From Chakrabartyella piscis (GTDB taxonomy: Bacteria; Bacillota; Clostridia; Lachnospirales; Anaerotignaceae): a DNA stretch of 64,000 bases. The translations under genes and the position numbers were made by a program. The notes under the pieces were generated by a model. The model searched no databases. It had not been told where the DNA came from and saw only the letters and a list, made by a program, of their open reading frames with translations. Location: assembly GCA_030067835.1 (NCBI GenBank), contig CP092441.1:1116001-1180000 (forward strand). The letters are read 5' to 3'. Positions 54,177 through 62,452 of the stretch are shown piece after piece; within the stretch, counting starts at the first letter, position 1, and every line of letters starts with the position of its first letter.

Positions 54177-54521
54177 ATGAATGCAATGAGAACGAATATT
54201 TGGATTGATGAAAAATTGCTGAAAACAATGAATTTGTTGGTGGAAAAAGAAGATATGAAAAATCAAAGCGAGTTTGTAAATCGTGCAATCGAATTTTATT
54301 CTGGGTACTTGTTGACACAAAATGCCACGAAATTTATCTCAAATATCTTGATAGGTGAAATGCAGGGAGCAATCAATAGCTGTGAAAATAGGTTGCATAG
54401 ACGAATGGTTGAAAATGAAATCAAGACGGATATGATATTGAATGTTTTGAGATTTGCATATCGTTTGAGCCGTGAAGAACTAGAAACCATATGTGAACAA
54501 ATAAGAAATGAAGGTGACTAA
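54177..54521 (+). CDS. Ribbon-helix-helix accessory protein, relaxosome
   Basis: 114 residues. The N-terminus MRTNIWIDEKLLKTMNLLVEKEDMKNQSEFVNRAIEFY is a ribbon-helix-helix pattern. The second half is helical. It probably binds oriT and helps the relaxase that starts right after its stop codon. ATG 54177 is preferred over GTG 54171 because GAGGTG lies just before it. Confidence 0.75.
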   Translation: MNAMRTNIWIDEKLLKTMNLLVEKEDMKNQSEFVNRAIEFYSGYLLTQNATKFISNILIGEMQGAINSCENRLHRRMVENEIKTDMILNVLRFAYRLSREELETICEQIRNEGD

Positions 54522-55688
54522 ATGCCTAAAGTGATTTTGAAATCCAACTACATCAAGGGCGGTGGCGCTCATGGTGGAAACCTTGTGAATTACATTGGTA
54601 CACGAGATGGCGCGGAGAAACACGTCCAGAAATACGTTGATTATATCGCAAATCGAAAAGGTGTTGAGAAATTCTCAAATCATGGATTGTTTACAAGTGG
54701 TAATGACAAGATTATTTTATCCAAGGTACAAGAAGATGTGGCAAACCATACGGGCAATATTTGGTTGCCTATTATCTCTTTAACTCGTGAAGATGCAATT
54801 AGAACAGGCTTTGACAATGGTACTGCATGGAAAAATATGCTGTCACAAATCGCACCAAAGATAGCCGATTACTACAAAATTAAGATTGATAATCTTCAAT
54901 GGTATGCCAGCTTTCATAACGAAAGTCATCACCCTCATGTGCATATGGTGGTGTACTCCAAAAATCCAAACGAGGGCTATCTCACAAAAAGAGGTATCGA
55001 GCAATTCAAAGCCATGGTGACCAAAGAGGTGTTTTCGCTAGAGTTGGAACAGGTATATGCCATGCAATCCATGCAGCGTGACGAAGTGAAACAGAGATGC
55101 AAAGATATATTCCAGGGCATTAAGGTGCAACCAAGTAATGAGATATTGCAGTTGATTTATGATTTGAACCATGCAATACAAAACCATAAAGGCAAAAAAT
55201 CCTATGGTTATTTGAAAAAATCAGATAAGACTAAGGTGGATAAAATCGTAGACGAGCTTGCAAAACTGCCTGAAATCAAAGAGGCTTATGACCTATGGTA
55301 TGATACAAAATTTGAAATCCATAGCAGTTACACAATAGAAAAACCTGAAAAATTACCACTGTCAGAACAGGCTGCATTCCGTTCAATCAAAAATATGATC
55401 CTGAAAGAAGTGGAGCAGATGGATATAGATTTAGGAATGGATATAGAGTTGAGTAATCAAGAGAAACCACAGAAACTTGAATTGCAAAACAACACTATCG
55501 GTATTGGTATTTTGAACGTTTTGAAATCACTAGAAAAAGTATTTACTGATGAAATGATAAAGGATTGTACTACAATGAATCAACGTATAGATAAAAAAAC
55601 ACTGGCAAAGAGTATTGAGAAAAAAGAAGCATTGGGGATGAAACATACAGGTGAAGATTTACAAAATCAACAAGAAATGAGTATGTAA
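54522..55688 (+). CDS. MobP3-type relaxase
   Basis: 388 residues. The N-terminal domain has LVNYIGTRDGAEK with a likely catalytic Tyr24, and the histidine motif HHPHVH at 136-141 for metal binding, as in MOB-P relaxases. It nicks DNA at oriT and pilots the strand into the recipient. The C-terminal part is Lys/Glu-rich with no helicase domain. It directly follows the RHH gene with no gap. Confidence 0.85.
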   Translation: MPKVILKSNYIKGGGAHGGNLVNYIGTRDGAEKHVQKYVDYIANRKGVEKFSNHGLFTSGNDKIILSKVQEDVANHTGNIWLPIISLTREDAIRTGFDNGTAWKNMLSQIAPKIADYYKIKIDNLQWYASFHNESHHPHVHMVVYSKNPNEGYLTKRGIEQFKAMVTKEVFSLELEQVYAMQSMQRDEVKQRCKDIFQGIKVQPSNEILQLIYDLNHAIQNHKGKKSYGYLKKSDKTKVDKIVDELAKLPEIKEAYDLWYDTKFEIHSSYTIEKPEKLPLSEQAAFRSIKNMILKEVEQMDIDLGMDIELSNQEKPQKLELQNNTIGIGILNVLKSLEKVFTDEMIKDCTTMNQRIDKKTLAKSIEKKEALGMKHTGEDLQNQQEMSM

Positions 55689-55802
55689 AAGCAGAGATAA
55701 ATCGCCAAAATTTGTTGCTTGTGTAGAAGTTACAACATGATAACCACTAACACTAGCTATTGTAAAAAACTTAGGGTATTGTGTGTTTGGAAAGGAGAAT
55801 CT

Positions 55803-55994
55803 ATGGAGAAAAAGATGTTTGTATCGGCAAGTGAAATGGCAGAAAGCCTTGAAATATCAAGGGCACACGCATACAAAATCATCAAAAAATTGAATTCGGA
55901 ATTGGAACAAAAAGGGTTTATGACATTAACAGGTAAGGTGAGTCGGATATATTTTGAAGAAAAGTTTTATGGAATTGTAGACGAATCGAGGTGA
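55803..55994 (+). CDS. xis: Excisionase, helix-turn-helix
   Basis: 63 residues with a winged-helix/HTH pattern (FVSASEMAESLEISRAHAYKIIKKLN), as in small excisionases of integrative elements. AAAGGAG precedes the ATG; the upstream frame has no site and gives an unlikely Cys-rich start. It ends four bases before the integrase gene, the usual xis-int order. Confidence 0.8.
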   Translation: MEKKMFVSASEMAESLEISRAHAYKIIKKLNSELEQKGFMTLTGKVSRIYFEEKFYGIVDESR

Positions 55995-55998
55995 GAGT

Positions 55999-57075
55999 AT
56001 GTCGGTAAATAAAGATCCATCGAAGAATGGTCAGTGGTTGGTATCGGTTAGGTATCAAGACTATACAGGTCAAACAAAACAAAAATGCAAACGTGGATTC
56101 AAAACCAAACGTGAGGGATTGGAATGGGAAAGGGAGTTCATCAAAAAATCCCAAACGAATTTGGATATGACCTTCAAAAGTTTCGTTGAAATCTATGCTG
56201 AGGATACAAAACATAGGGTAAAACAGAATACATGGAGAACCAAAGAAAGCATAATAGAGAACAAACTTCTGCCATATTTCAAGGATAAAAAGATGGATGA
56301 AATCAAACCAGCTGACATTATAAAATGGCAAAATCAAATGATGAAACGCAAAGGAAATAATGGAAAACCTATGTCACCTGTGTATCTAAAAACCATTCAC
56401 AATCAACTGTCTGCAATCTTCAATCACGCAATCAGATACTATGAATTGCCATCCAACCCAGCCCAAAAAGCTGGGAATATGGGTAAAGAGAAAACAAAAG
56501 AAATGTTGTTCTGGACTAAGGAAGAATACTTGCAATTCTCTGAAGCCATGATGGATAAACCAATGAGTTATTACATTTACGAGGTATTGTACTGGACGGG
56601 AATTAGAAGTGGTGAACTTTTGGCACTTACGAAAGGGGATTTTAATTTCGAAAAATCCACACTGAGAATCAATAAAAGTTATCAAAGAATCGGCGGTGAA
56701 GACATCATAACCGATCCCAAAACACCCAAAAGTAATCGAATCATTTCCATGCCAGACTTCTTGTCAGAAGAACTTCAAGAGTACATCAATAGTCTGTATA
56801 AAGTGGAAAATGAGGATAGGATATTTCCAGTAACCAAAAGTTATTTGCAAAATGAAATGGCAAGAGGATGCAAAGAAACTGGTGTCAAAAAGATACGAAA
56901 CCATGATTTGAGACATTCACACTGCTCCCTTCTAATCAATATGGGATTTTCAGCAGTGGCAATCGCAGACAGATTAGGGCACGAAAGCATAGATATTACA
57001 TATCGCTATGCACATTTGTTCCCAACCAAACAAGGGGAAATCGCAGATAAACTATCAATAGAAAGAGGGTTTTAA
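55999..57075 (+). CDS. int: Tyrosine integrase
   Basis: 358 residues. An arm-binding domain (1-55, SVRYQDYTGQTKQKCKRGF) is followed by a SAM-like core-binding domain (57-150) and a catalytic domain. The catalytic residues are Arg203 in TGIRSGE, His302 and Arg305 in NHDLRHSH, His328 in RLGHES and Tyr337 in YRYAHL. It integrates and excises the element. GAGGTGAG precedes the ATG. It is complete. Confidence 0.93.
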   Translation: MSVNKDPSKNGQWLVSVRYQDYTGQTKQKCKRGFKTKREGLEWEREFIKKSQTNLDMTFKSFVEIYAEDTKHRVKQNTWRTKESIIENKLLPYFKDKKMDEIKPADIIKWQNQMMKRKGNNGKPMSPVYLKTIHNQLSAIFNHAIRYYELPSNPAQKAGNMGKEKTKEMLFWTKEEYLQFSEAMMDKPMSYYIYEVLYWTGIRSGELLALTKGDFNFEKSTLRINKSYQRIGGEDIITDPKTPKSNRIISMPDFLSEELQEYINSLYKVENEDRIFPVTKSYLQNEMARGCKETGVKKIRNHDLRHSHCSLLINMGFSAVAIADRLGHESIDITYRYAHLFPTKQGEIADKLSIERGF

Positions 57076-57076
57076 C

Positions 57077-57355
57077 ATGAGTCAAAAAGCAGTAGATCAG
57101 AAAAATAGATGGAGAAGTAAAACAGTTGCATTCAGGGTTTCACCAGAAGAATGGGTGGAAATCGAAAGACTTGTGAAGCTGAGTGGTATGAGCAAACAGG
57201 GGTATATCATGCATCGGTTACAGAATACAGAGATGACGATACAGGCGAATCCTAGGGTGGTGAAACATTTAAAGAAGGAGTTACAAGAACCTATAGATGG
57301 ATTATACAATAGTGATATAGGACAGAAGATGATTGGTGTAACATTAGAAATTTGA
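57077..57355 (+). CDS. Plasmid mobilization-type RHH protein, possibly truncated
   Basis: 92 residues starting MSQKAVDQKNRWRSKTVAFRVSPEEW and VKLSGMSKQGYIMHRL, a ribbon-helix-helix pattern found in MobC-like proteins encoded after integrases in Clostridia. Those I know are usually longer (120-150), so the right end could be cut at the element border. Its ATG lies one base after the integrase stop. Confidence 0.65.
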   Translation: MSQKAVDQKNRWRSKTVAFRVSPEEWVEIERLVKLSGMSKQGYIMHRLQNTEMTIQANPRVVKHLKKELQEPIDGLYNSDIGQKMIGVTLEI

Positions 57356-57786
57356 GATATATATTGAATGAACTGACTTTGATACACAGTTCTAGAAGTG
57401 AAGTTGTTGGAAAAATTTAATGACGTATATTCATATGGATCGTAGACTATCCAATACAACAGGATATCACATGTAGAACGTATAAAAATTATAAAAAACA
57501 TCAGTATTTATTTATAAGTAGTATATGGAAATGGGGAGATGGAACAGTAAAAATGTCAGTTTGTAAATGAATTCTATCATAGTGTTTTCAAAATATATTT
57601 ACGATAATAGGAAAGTGGAAATATCGTTTTGTTGAATATGTACGTGTATTTGTACAGAGATAGGGGAATAGTACAAAAAATATCGTATAATATGGGTGCA
57701 TATTAATGAAAAAGTGTAAAATATGCTGTGTATAAAAGTGGAGGGGATGAATAATAACTAAAAAGTGGAAAGTTTGCATATTATTA
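57356..57786. other. Gap between mobile element and racemase operon
   Basis: About 430 AT-rich bases. I see no gene, tRNA or clear hairpin. The attR site of the element should lie in or near this stretch. A shared 12-mer TACAAAAAATAT with the guaA downstream region is too AT-rich to count as an att core. Confidence 0.4.
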
Positions 57787-57815
57787 TTGACAGATATTAC
57801 TAATGTGTTTATAAT
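57787..57815 (+). promoter_or_regulatory. Promoter of the racemase-brnQ-opine dehydrogenase operon
   Basis: TTGACA, 17-base spacer, TATAAT: a full consensus promoter. The operator described next covers the start point, so expression needs tight repression. Confidence 0.9.
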
Positions 57816-57823
57816 GAAGTTAA

Positions 57824-57841
57824 TTCACTGAAGTACATTCA
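57824..57841 (-). promoter_or_regulatory. Operator site A of the putative TetR regulon
   Basis: Minus strand TGAATGTACTTCAGTGAA. It matches the sites at 62269-62286 and 62367-62384 and begins nine bases after the -10 box. Confidence 0.7.
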
Positions 57842-57879
57842 TCAAAGGGAAAGAAAATGAAGAAAAGGGGTTGAAACAT

Positions 57880-58647
57880 ATGAACAATGGGTATTCATCA
57901 ATTCGAAAAGAAAGTGATATTCTCAAAATGTATACAGTGCCAGACAAGCGATTTATTGCTGGGCATGCCATTGGTATTATTGCTGTAGACTTGAATTATC
58001 CCAAACTTCCAGGAAATGTTGTAAATGCAACAACATATGACTATCCTGTACTGTATGAAAAGGTTGAATTTGAAATAGAACAACTTTTTGAAGGAGATGG
58101 AGATATCAAAGAAGTGATTTTGCAAGCAGCAAGAAAGCTACAAAGTCAAGGTGTTCGTGCTGTTGTAGGCGCTTGTGGATTTTTTGCAAACTTCCAAAAA
58201 GATGTTGCGGATGAATTGGAAATACCTGCCTTCCTTTCTAGCATGGTGCAGTTGCCAATGATTAAATTGGGGATTAGAACTGGTAAAAAAATTGGCATCA
58301 TCACAGCTTCTGGAAATGATATTACAGATAAGATGCTGATGGATGTAGGTGTATCACCAGAAGACTGTTACATTCAAGACATCGGCAGTTTGGATGGATT
58401 TAAAACCATTCGTCATGGATATGAATATTTAGACAACGAAAGCATTGCACGTACGGTTGTGGAAGCGGCAGAGTTGTTGGTACAAAATCATGATGATGTA
58501 GGTGCAATTTTGCTTGAATGCAGTGACATTCCACCATATGCTTTTATGGTGCAGGAGGCAGTGAATTTACCTGTATTCGATTTCATCACACTCATCAACT
58601 GGGTGCATCACTCCGTAACACAAAAACCTTATTATGGGCATTTCTAA
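57880..58647 (+). CDS. Aspartate/glutamate racemase family protein
   Basis: 255 residues of the Asp/Glu racemase superfamily (also hydantoin racemases and maleate isomerases). The two catalytic-type Cys residues are in GACGFFANF and LLECSDIPP. It has the repeated alpha/beta fold and no signal peptide. ATG 57880 is chosen with AAAAGGGG nine bases upstream. It is first in an operon with brnQ and an opine dehydrogenase-like gene, suggesting it converts the D- or L-form of the substrate for catabolism. The substrate is not evident. Confidence 0.8.
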   Translation: MNNGYSSIRKESDILKMYTVPDKRFIAGHAIGIIAVDLNYPKLPGNVVNATTYDYPVLYEKVEFEIEQLFEGDGDIKEVILQAARKLQSQGVRAVVGACGFFANFQKDVADELEIPAFLSSMVQLPMIKLGIRTGKKIGIITASGNDITDKMLMDVGVSPEDCYIQDIGSLDGFKTIRHGYEYLDNESIARTVVEAAELLVQNHDDVGAILLECSDIPPYAFMVQEAVNLPVFDFITLINWVHHSVTQKPYYGHF

Positions 58648-58728
58648 AATCTACATTATGGTATAAAGCTATATAAGAAATCCAAAAGTTTTTTATTGTC
58701 AAAGGATGAGAACTATAGGAGGAATAGC

Positions 58729-60036
58729 ATGGAAGAGAAGTCACGACAGAGTAAAGATACAATTATCATTGGTTTAGCGATTTTTGCAATGTTTTTTGGT
58801 GCAGGTAGCTTGTTGTTTCCGCCATATTTGGGGATGACATCAGGGACATCTTGGACAATTGGTTTTATTTGTTTCTATATAGTGGATTTGGTGTTGGCAT
58901 TCGTCACAGTTATTGCTTTGATTAGAGGAACTGGCAAAATGTCGGGGATAACTGGAATTATTGGAAAAATCCCATCTACCATAATCAATACAGCTGTTTT
59001 GGTCTGTATTGGACCACTGTTTATTGTTCCGAGATCTTCGGCAACAACATATGAAATGGCAATCATTCCAGTATTGCCGAATTTTAATCCAGTCGTATTT
59101 TCCATTATCTTCTTTGGGATTGCATGGGTTATGGCGGTTCGTCGCTCGAAATTGGTGGATTTGATTGGGAAGTATTTGACGCCGATTATGGTTGTGACAT
59201 TGGTTATTTTGATTTTTGTAGGGGTTACAAATCCAGTTGGAACAGTGGTAGCACCAGCGACTGATTCGGTTATTCGTGATGGTATTTTAGCAGGATATCA
59301 AGCGATGGACGTGTTGGGAGCATTGACGGTGGCAATCGTTGTAATAGGAACTGTTTCAGAACGTGGTTACACAGAAAAGAATGTGCAAGTTTCCATTGCT
59401 GCAAAAGCATGTATTGTAGCAGGAACATTATTGTTTTTGATATATTGTGGTTTGACCTATTTGGGTGCAAGTGCATCAGGTGTATATGATATCACAACCA
59501 TGAACCAAGCAGGCTTGTTGGTAGCCATTACAACACAGTTGTTGGGTGAAAGTGGCATGGCACTTCTGGGTGTCATTGTAGCAGCAGCTTCTTTGACCAC
59601 TGCCATTGGGGTATCTTCAGCAGTAGCAACCTATTTTGAAGGTTTATCTGGACAAAAATTGTCTTACAACACTTGTATTACAATCATTATGATTTTCAGT
59701 ACAGTGGTTTCCAATTTTGGGCTATCAGCCATCATTAGTTTGGCTGTGCCTGTATTATCTGTTGTATATCCAACAGTCATTACATTGATTATACTATCTT
59801 TCCTTCGTGGGAAAATTTACAATGTCAATGCGTACAAGGGAGCTGCTTTGGTTTCCTTCATTATTAGTATTTGTACAGTTGCAAGCAGTTATGGCGCACC
59901 TATCACATTTATACAAAAACTGCCATTGGTTGCTTATGGATTTGAATGGTTGATTCCAACAGTGATTGGTGGAGCGATTGGTTCTTTGATTAAGAAGAAC
60001 AGTGAAATACCAGCAAATGCAGATGAAGGCTATTAA
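58729..60036 (+). CDS. brnQ: Branched-chain amino acid carrier, BrnQ (LIVCS) family
   Basis: 435 residues, about 12 membrane helices. The N-terminal FAMFFGAGSLLFPPYLG is diagnostic of LIVCS carriers that import Leu, Ile or Val with Na+ or H+. RSSATTYEM also fits. The start at 58729 follows AGGAGG. It lies 81 bases after the racemase gene in the same direction and 55 before the opine dehydrogenase-like gene. Within this operon the cargo may be a related amino acid. Confidence 0.9.
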   Translation: MEEKSRQSKDTIIIGLAIFAMFFGAGSLLFPPYLGMTSGTSWTIGFICFYIVDLVLAFVTVIALIRGTGKMSGITGIIGKIPSTIINTAVLVCIGPLFIVPRSSATTYEMAIIPVLPNFNPVVFSIIFFGIAWVMAVRRSKLVDLIGKYLTPIMVVTLVILIFVGVTNPVGTVVAPATDSVIRDGILAGYQAMDVLGALTVAIVVIGTVSERGYTEKNVQVSIAAKACIVAGTLLFLIYCGLTYLGASASGVYDITTMNQAGLLVAITTQLLGESGMALLGVIVAAASLTTAIGVSSAVATYFEGLSGQKLSYNTCITIIMIFSTVVSNFGLSAIISLAVPVLSVVYPTVITLIILSFLRGKIYNVNAYKGAALVSFIISICTVASSYGAPITFIQKLPLVAYGFEWLIPTVIGGAIGSLIKKNSEIPANADEGY

Positions 60037-60091
60037 GAAAACACACATATATTACTTAAAGTAAATTGTAAATGAAAAGGAGGAACTATTT

Positions 60092-61309
60092 ATGAAAGAT
60101 TTGAGTTATTTGAAAGACAAACCAATTGCTGTTTTGGGCGCTGGTGGTATCGGCAAAGCAATGGCAGCAGACTGTACACTTGCAGGACAAAAAGTGGTTC
60201 TTTGCGATTTGGAACCATTCGCAAAACAAAGTTTGAGCAATCTACAAAACGGTTTCCGTTTCTATGGTACACAAACCAATAAATTTGGTTTCTATAGAGA
60301 AGGTGTTGTCAAATTTGATAAAGTAACAACAGACATTGCTGAAGCAGTTGCAGAAGCAGAAATCATCATTGTTGCTGTACCAGCAGTAGGACATACAACA
60401 TTCTTCAAAGCTTTGGTTCCTCATTTGCGTGATGGACAAATCATCCACATCTTCCCAGACAACTATGGTACATTGCTGTTCAGAAAAGTAATGAAAGAAA
60501 TGAATTGTACAAAACAAGTTGTTGTTGGCGGTTGGTCCAGTGCTCCTTATGGTAGTAGAATTGATTCCGAAGGTCCATTCATGCTCCCAAGCACACGTAT
60601 CTTCTATCGTGCAATCACACTGAGAGGTGCAACATTGCCTTCCACAGATCAAGATGTATTCTTGGAAAGCGTAAAATACATTGGTGCTATGGATGCCATC
60701 ACAAATGGCTTGGGTCCTGTTGGTGGTGATACCGTTATGGATACTGGCTTCAGTAATGTAAACCCTATTTTGCACTGTCCTGGTGTTATCTTGGGTGTTG
60801 GCGCAATGGAAAACTATGGCTTGATTTATGGCGAAAACAAAAAAGATTTCTCTATCTATTGCCACGTATACAGCCCAACTGTTTCCAAAGTACAACACGG
60901 TGTTTACAAAGAGGAATGTGCAATCGCAGAAAAAATGCAAGTTGGCATTCAACCATTCAAAGAAGAAGAATTCTACTCCAGATCCAACATCTTGGGTAGC
61001 GAATATATGGGCGAAGGCATGCACGTTCCATATGAAGAAGTGTATGATATGGCAATGGGAACAGGCCCATTCTCTGTAAACCACAGATATTTGACAGAAG
61101 ACATTCCTATTGGTTGTCACGTATTCCACGAATTGGGTAAAAAATACGGCGTTGCAACACCAATCATTGATTCTATGATCAATATGGCAAATGCAATGTT
61201 GGATCGTGATTTCTATAAAGAAGGCTATACATTGGAATACTTGGGTATTGGCGACATGAGTCCAGAAGAATTGTTGACATTCTTGCACGAAGGTACATAC
61301 CCAGCATAA
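60092..61309 (+). CDS. NAD(P)-dependent opine (octopine/nopaline) dehydrogenase family protein
   Basis: 405 residues. The Rossmann motif is VLGAGGIGKAMAADCTLAG (14-32). The C-terminal opine dehydrogenase domain has NVNPILHCPGVIL and NHRYLTEDIPIG with the conserved catalytic-type His and Asp. Such enzymes reversibly join a 2-oxoacid and an amino acid into an opine using NAD(P)H. In an operon with a racemase and a BrnQ carrier it may split an imported opine or act on an amino acid derivative. Codon use is highly biased (abundant protein). AAAAGGAGG precedes the ATG. Confidence 0.82.
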   Translation: MKDLSYLKDKPIAVLGAGGIGKAMAADCTLAGQKVVLCDLEPFAKQSLSNLQNGFRFYGTQTNKFGFYREGVVKFDKVTTDIAEAVAEAEIIIVAVPAVGHTTFFKALVPHLRDGQIIHIFPDNYGTLLFRKVMKEMNCTKQVVVGGWSSAPYGSRIDSEGPFMLPSTRIFYRAITLRGATLPSTDQDVFLESVKYIGAMDAITNGLGPVGGDTVMDTGFSNVNPILHCPGVILGVGAMENYGLIYGENKKDFSIYCHVYSPTVSKVQHGVYKEECAIAEKMQVGIQPFKEEEFYSRSNILGSEYMGEGMHVPYEEVYDMAMGTGPFSVNHRYLTEDIPIGCHVFHELGKKYGVATPIIDSMINMANAMLDRDFYKEGYTLEYLGIGDMSPEELLTFLHEGTYPA

Positions 61310-61340
61310 GATTGCACAAAAAAACTACATCCTAAAAGAG

Positions 61341-61377
61341 AAAACAGGCTTGGAGAGTTGCTCCAGGTCTGTTTTTT
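61341..61377 (+). terminator. Terminator of the racemase operon
   Basis: AACAGGCTTGGAG, loop AGTTG, CTCCAGGTCTGTT (imperfect in the middle), then six T. Confidence 0.8.
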
Positions 61378-61395
61378 GCTTTGGATTAGAAACAC

Positions 61396-61427
61396 AAAAA
61401 AAGACGGCTCCGTGTATGGAACCGCCT
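61396..61427 (-). terminator. Terminator of the tetR gene
   Basis: On the minus strand: AGGCGGTTCC, loop ATACAC, GGAGCCGTCT (two wobbles), then seven T. Confidence 0.85.
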
Positions 61428-61441
61428 AGATATATGTTCAA

Positions 61442-62095
61442 TTATTTTTCACAAATGCCATTCAAAAGGACTTCTGCATGGGAAACAGCCAATTCCAATA
61501 CATTCACATCCAAGGAGAAGGTACACCAGTAATAATCAATCCCCAAGATGGAGGCAATGATTTGTTGTGTGTAATATTCAATGGGGCGCTCATCTGACAA
61601 TTCTCCTGTTTCCAATCCAAAGACAACCATTTTATAAATATAGATATAAATGATACGGCTTGGATTGTTGATGATGGGATCGCCTTTTTGCAAACTGTTC
61701 CAGAACAATGCACGTAAAACTTCTTTTCCCATTCCTTGTATTTGTGAATACTCATGGAAATAGAAGGTTTGTAGTTGTTCACGGAAGGTTGTTTTTTCTT
61801 TGGCATAGCCATAGGAAATTTCCACAAAGTGATCGTATTCCAAAATACTTTTAAACAACAAATCTCGTTTGGTTTTGAAATATAAATAAAATGTACCTGT
61901 TGCAGTACCTGCTTTGCGTACAATATCGTCAATGGTGGTTTTTTCATATCCTTGCGCATTGATTAAGTCAATGGCAGCTGCATAAATTGCTTTTTGGGTT
62001 TTCAAGGCTTGCAACTGTCTGGTGGACAATTGCACCTCTTGTTCGGTGGTATCATTTTGGATCAATTGATCGGAAGTGCCTTGTTTTTTAGGCAT
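61442..62095 (-). CDS. TetR/AcrR family regulator
   Basis: 217 residues. The N-terminal HTH is GYEKTTIDDIVRKAGTATGTFYLYFKTKRDLLF (about residues 44-76); the rest is the helical ligand-binding domain. It is divergent from the CoA-transferase operon and lies after the racemase operon, both of which carry the same 18-bp operator. It is therefore the best candidate for the repressor of both. Its own promoter is TTGCAA-17-TACACT (minus, 62174-62146) with no operator over it. Confidence 0.88.
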   Translation of the reverse strand: MPKKQGTSDQLIQNDTTEQEVQLSTRQLQALKTQKAIYAAAIDLINAQGYEKTTIDDIVRKAGTATGTFYLYFKTKRDLLFKSILEYDHFVEISYGYAKEKTTFREQLQTFYFHEYSQIQGMGKEVLRALFWNSLQKGDPIINNPSRIIYIYIYKMVVFGLETGELSDERPIEYYTQQIIASILGIDYYWCTFSLDVNVLELAVSHAEVLLNGICEK

Positions 62096-62145
62096 ATATA
62101 TCAGTCCTTTGCTGTGTATATTCGAGATAAAAGTTTCTTAATAGT

Positions 62146-62174
62146 AGTGTAGCACAGCTGGTGTATGATTGCAA
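62146..62174 (-). promoter_or_regulatory. tetR promoter
   Basis: On the minus strand: TTGCAA, 17-base spacer, TACACT. Confidence 0.6.
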
Positions 62175-62268
62175 AACAAATATAAGAAACGGTAAAGAGA
62201 TAATATATAGTAGAAATGGTGATTTTATAGGCGTTTTTTTGAAGGAAAAGGATGAAAATTCGTCATAA

Positions 62269-62286
62269 TGAACGTAGTTCAGTGAA
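62269..62286 (+). promoter_or_regulatory. Operator site B of the putative TetR regulon
   Basis: TGAACGTAGTTCAGTGAA, containing the perfect palindrome TGAAC-GTA-GTTCA. It is 65 bases ahead of the -35 box of the CoA-transferase promoter. Confidence 0.7.
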
Positions 62287-62333
62287 TGTGAATGTAGATA
62301 TTACCAAAGTTCACAAAAAGCTGGAATTTAGGA

Positions 62334-62361
62334 TTGACCTATGGAAAAAATATGGTATTAT
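62334..62361 (+). promoter_or_regulatory. Promoter of the CoA-transferase/oxidoreductase operon
   Basis: TTGACC, 16-base spacer, TATTAT (or a 17-base spacer and ATTATA). Confidence 0.7.
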
Positions 62362-62366
62362 ATAAG

Positions 62367-62384
62367 TGAATGTAATTCAGTGAA
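62367..62384 (+). promoter_or_regulatory. Operator site C of the putative TetR regulon
   Basis: TGAATGTAATTCAGTGAA, containing the perfect palindrome TGAAT-GTA-ATTCA. It begins five bases after the -10 box, the same arrangement as site A. Confidence 0.75.
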
Positions 62385-62452
62385 GGAAGTTCATAAAAAG
62401 AAACGAAATGAAATAAAGAAATGTAAATGCGTATGAAGCAGGAGGAGATGCA

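Larger units (their letters stand above)
46898..57360. mobile_element. Integrative mobilizable element downstream of guaA
   Basis: The region holds an XRE/ImmA pair, DUF4417 and DUF6076 proteins, a primase-like ATPase, RHH protein, MobP3-type relaxase, excisionase, tyrosine integrase and a second RHH mobilisation protein. No type IV secretion genes are present, so it would be mobilised by a helper. The integrase is at the right end, as expected near an attachment site. The left end is placed after the guaA terminator only by context. I could not find a convincing direct repeat marking attL and attR, so both borders are approximate. Confidence 0.65.

Noticed and set aside
46786..57802. GATATTACTA shared by the guaA 3' end and 57793-57802 as an att core
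   Set aside because: Ten AT-rich bases are expected by chance at this size, and the right copy is part of the racemase promoter spacer.
59217..59239. TGTAGGGG inside brnQ
   Set aside because: The following bases do not form the stem; it is ordinary coding sequence.
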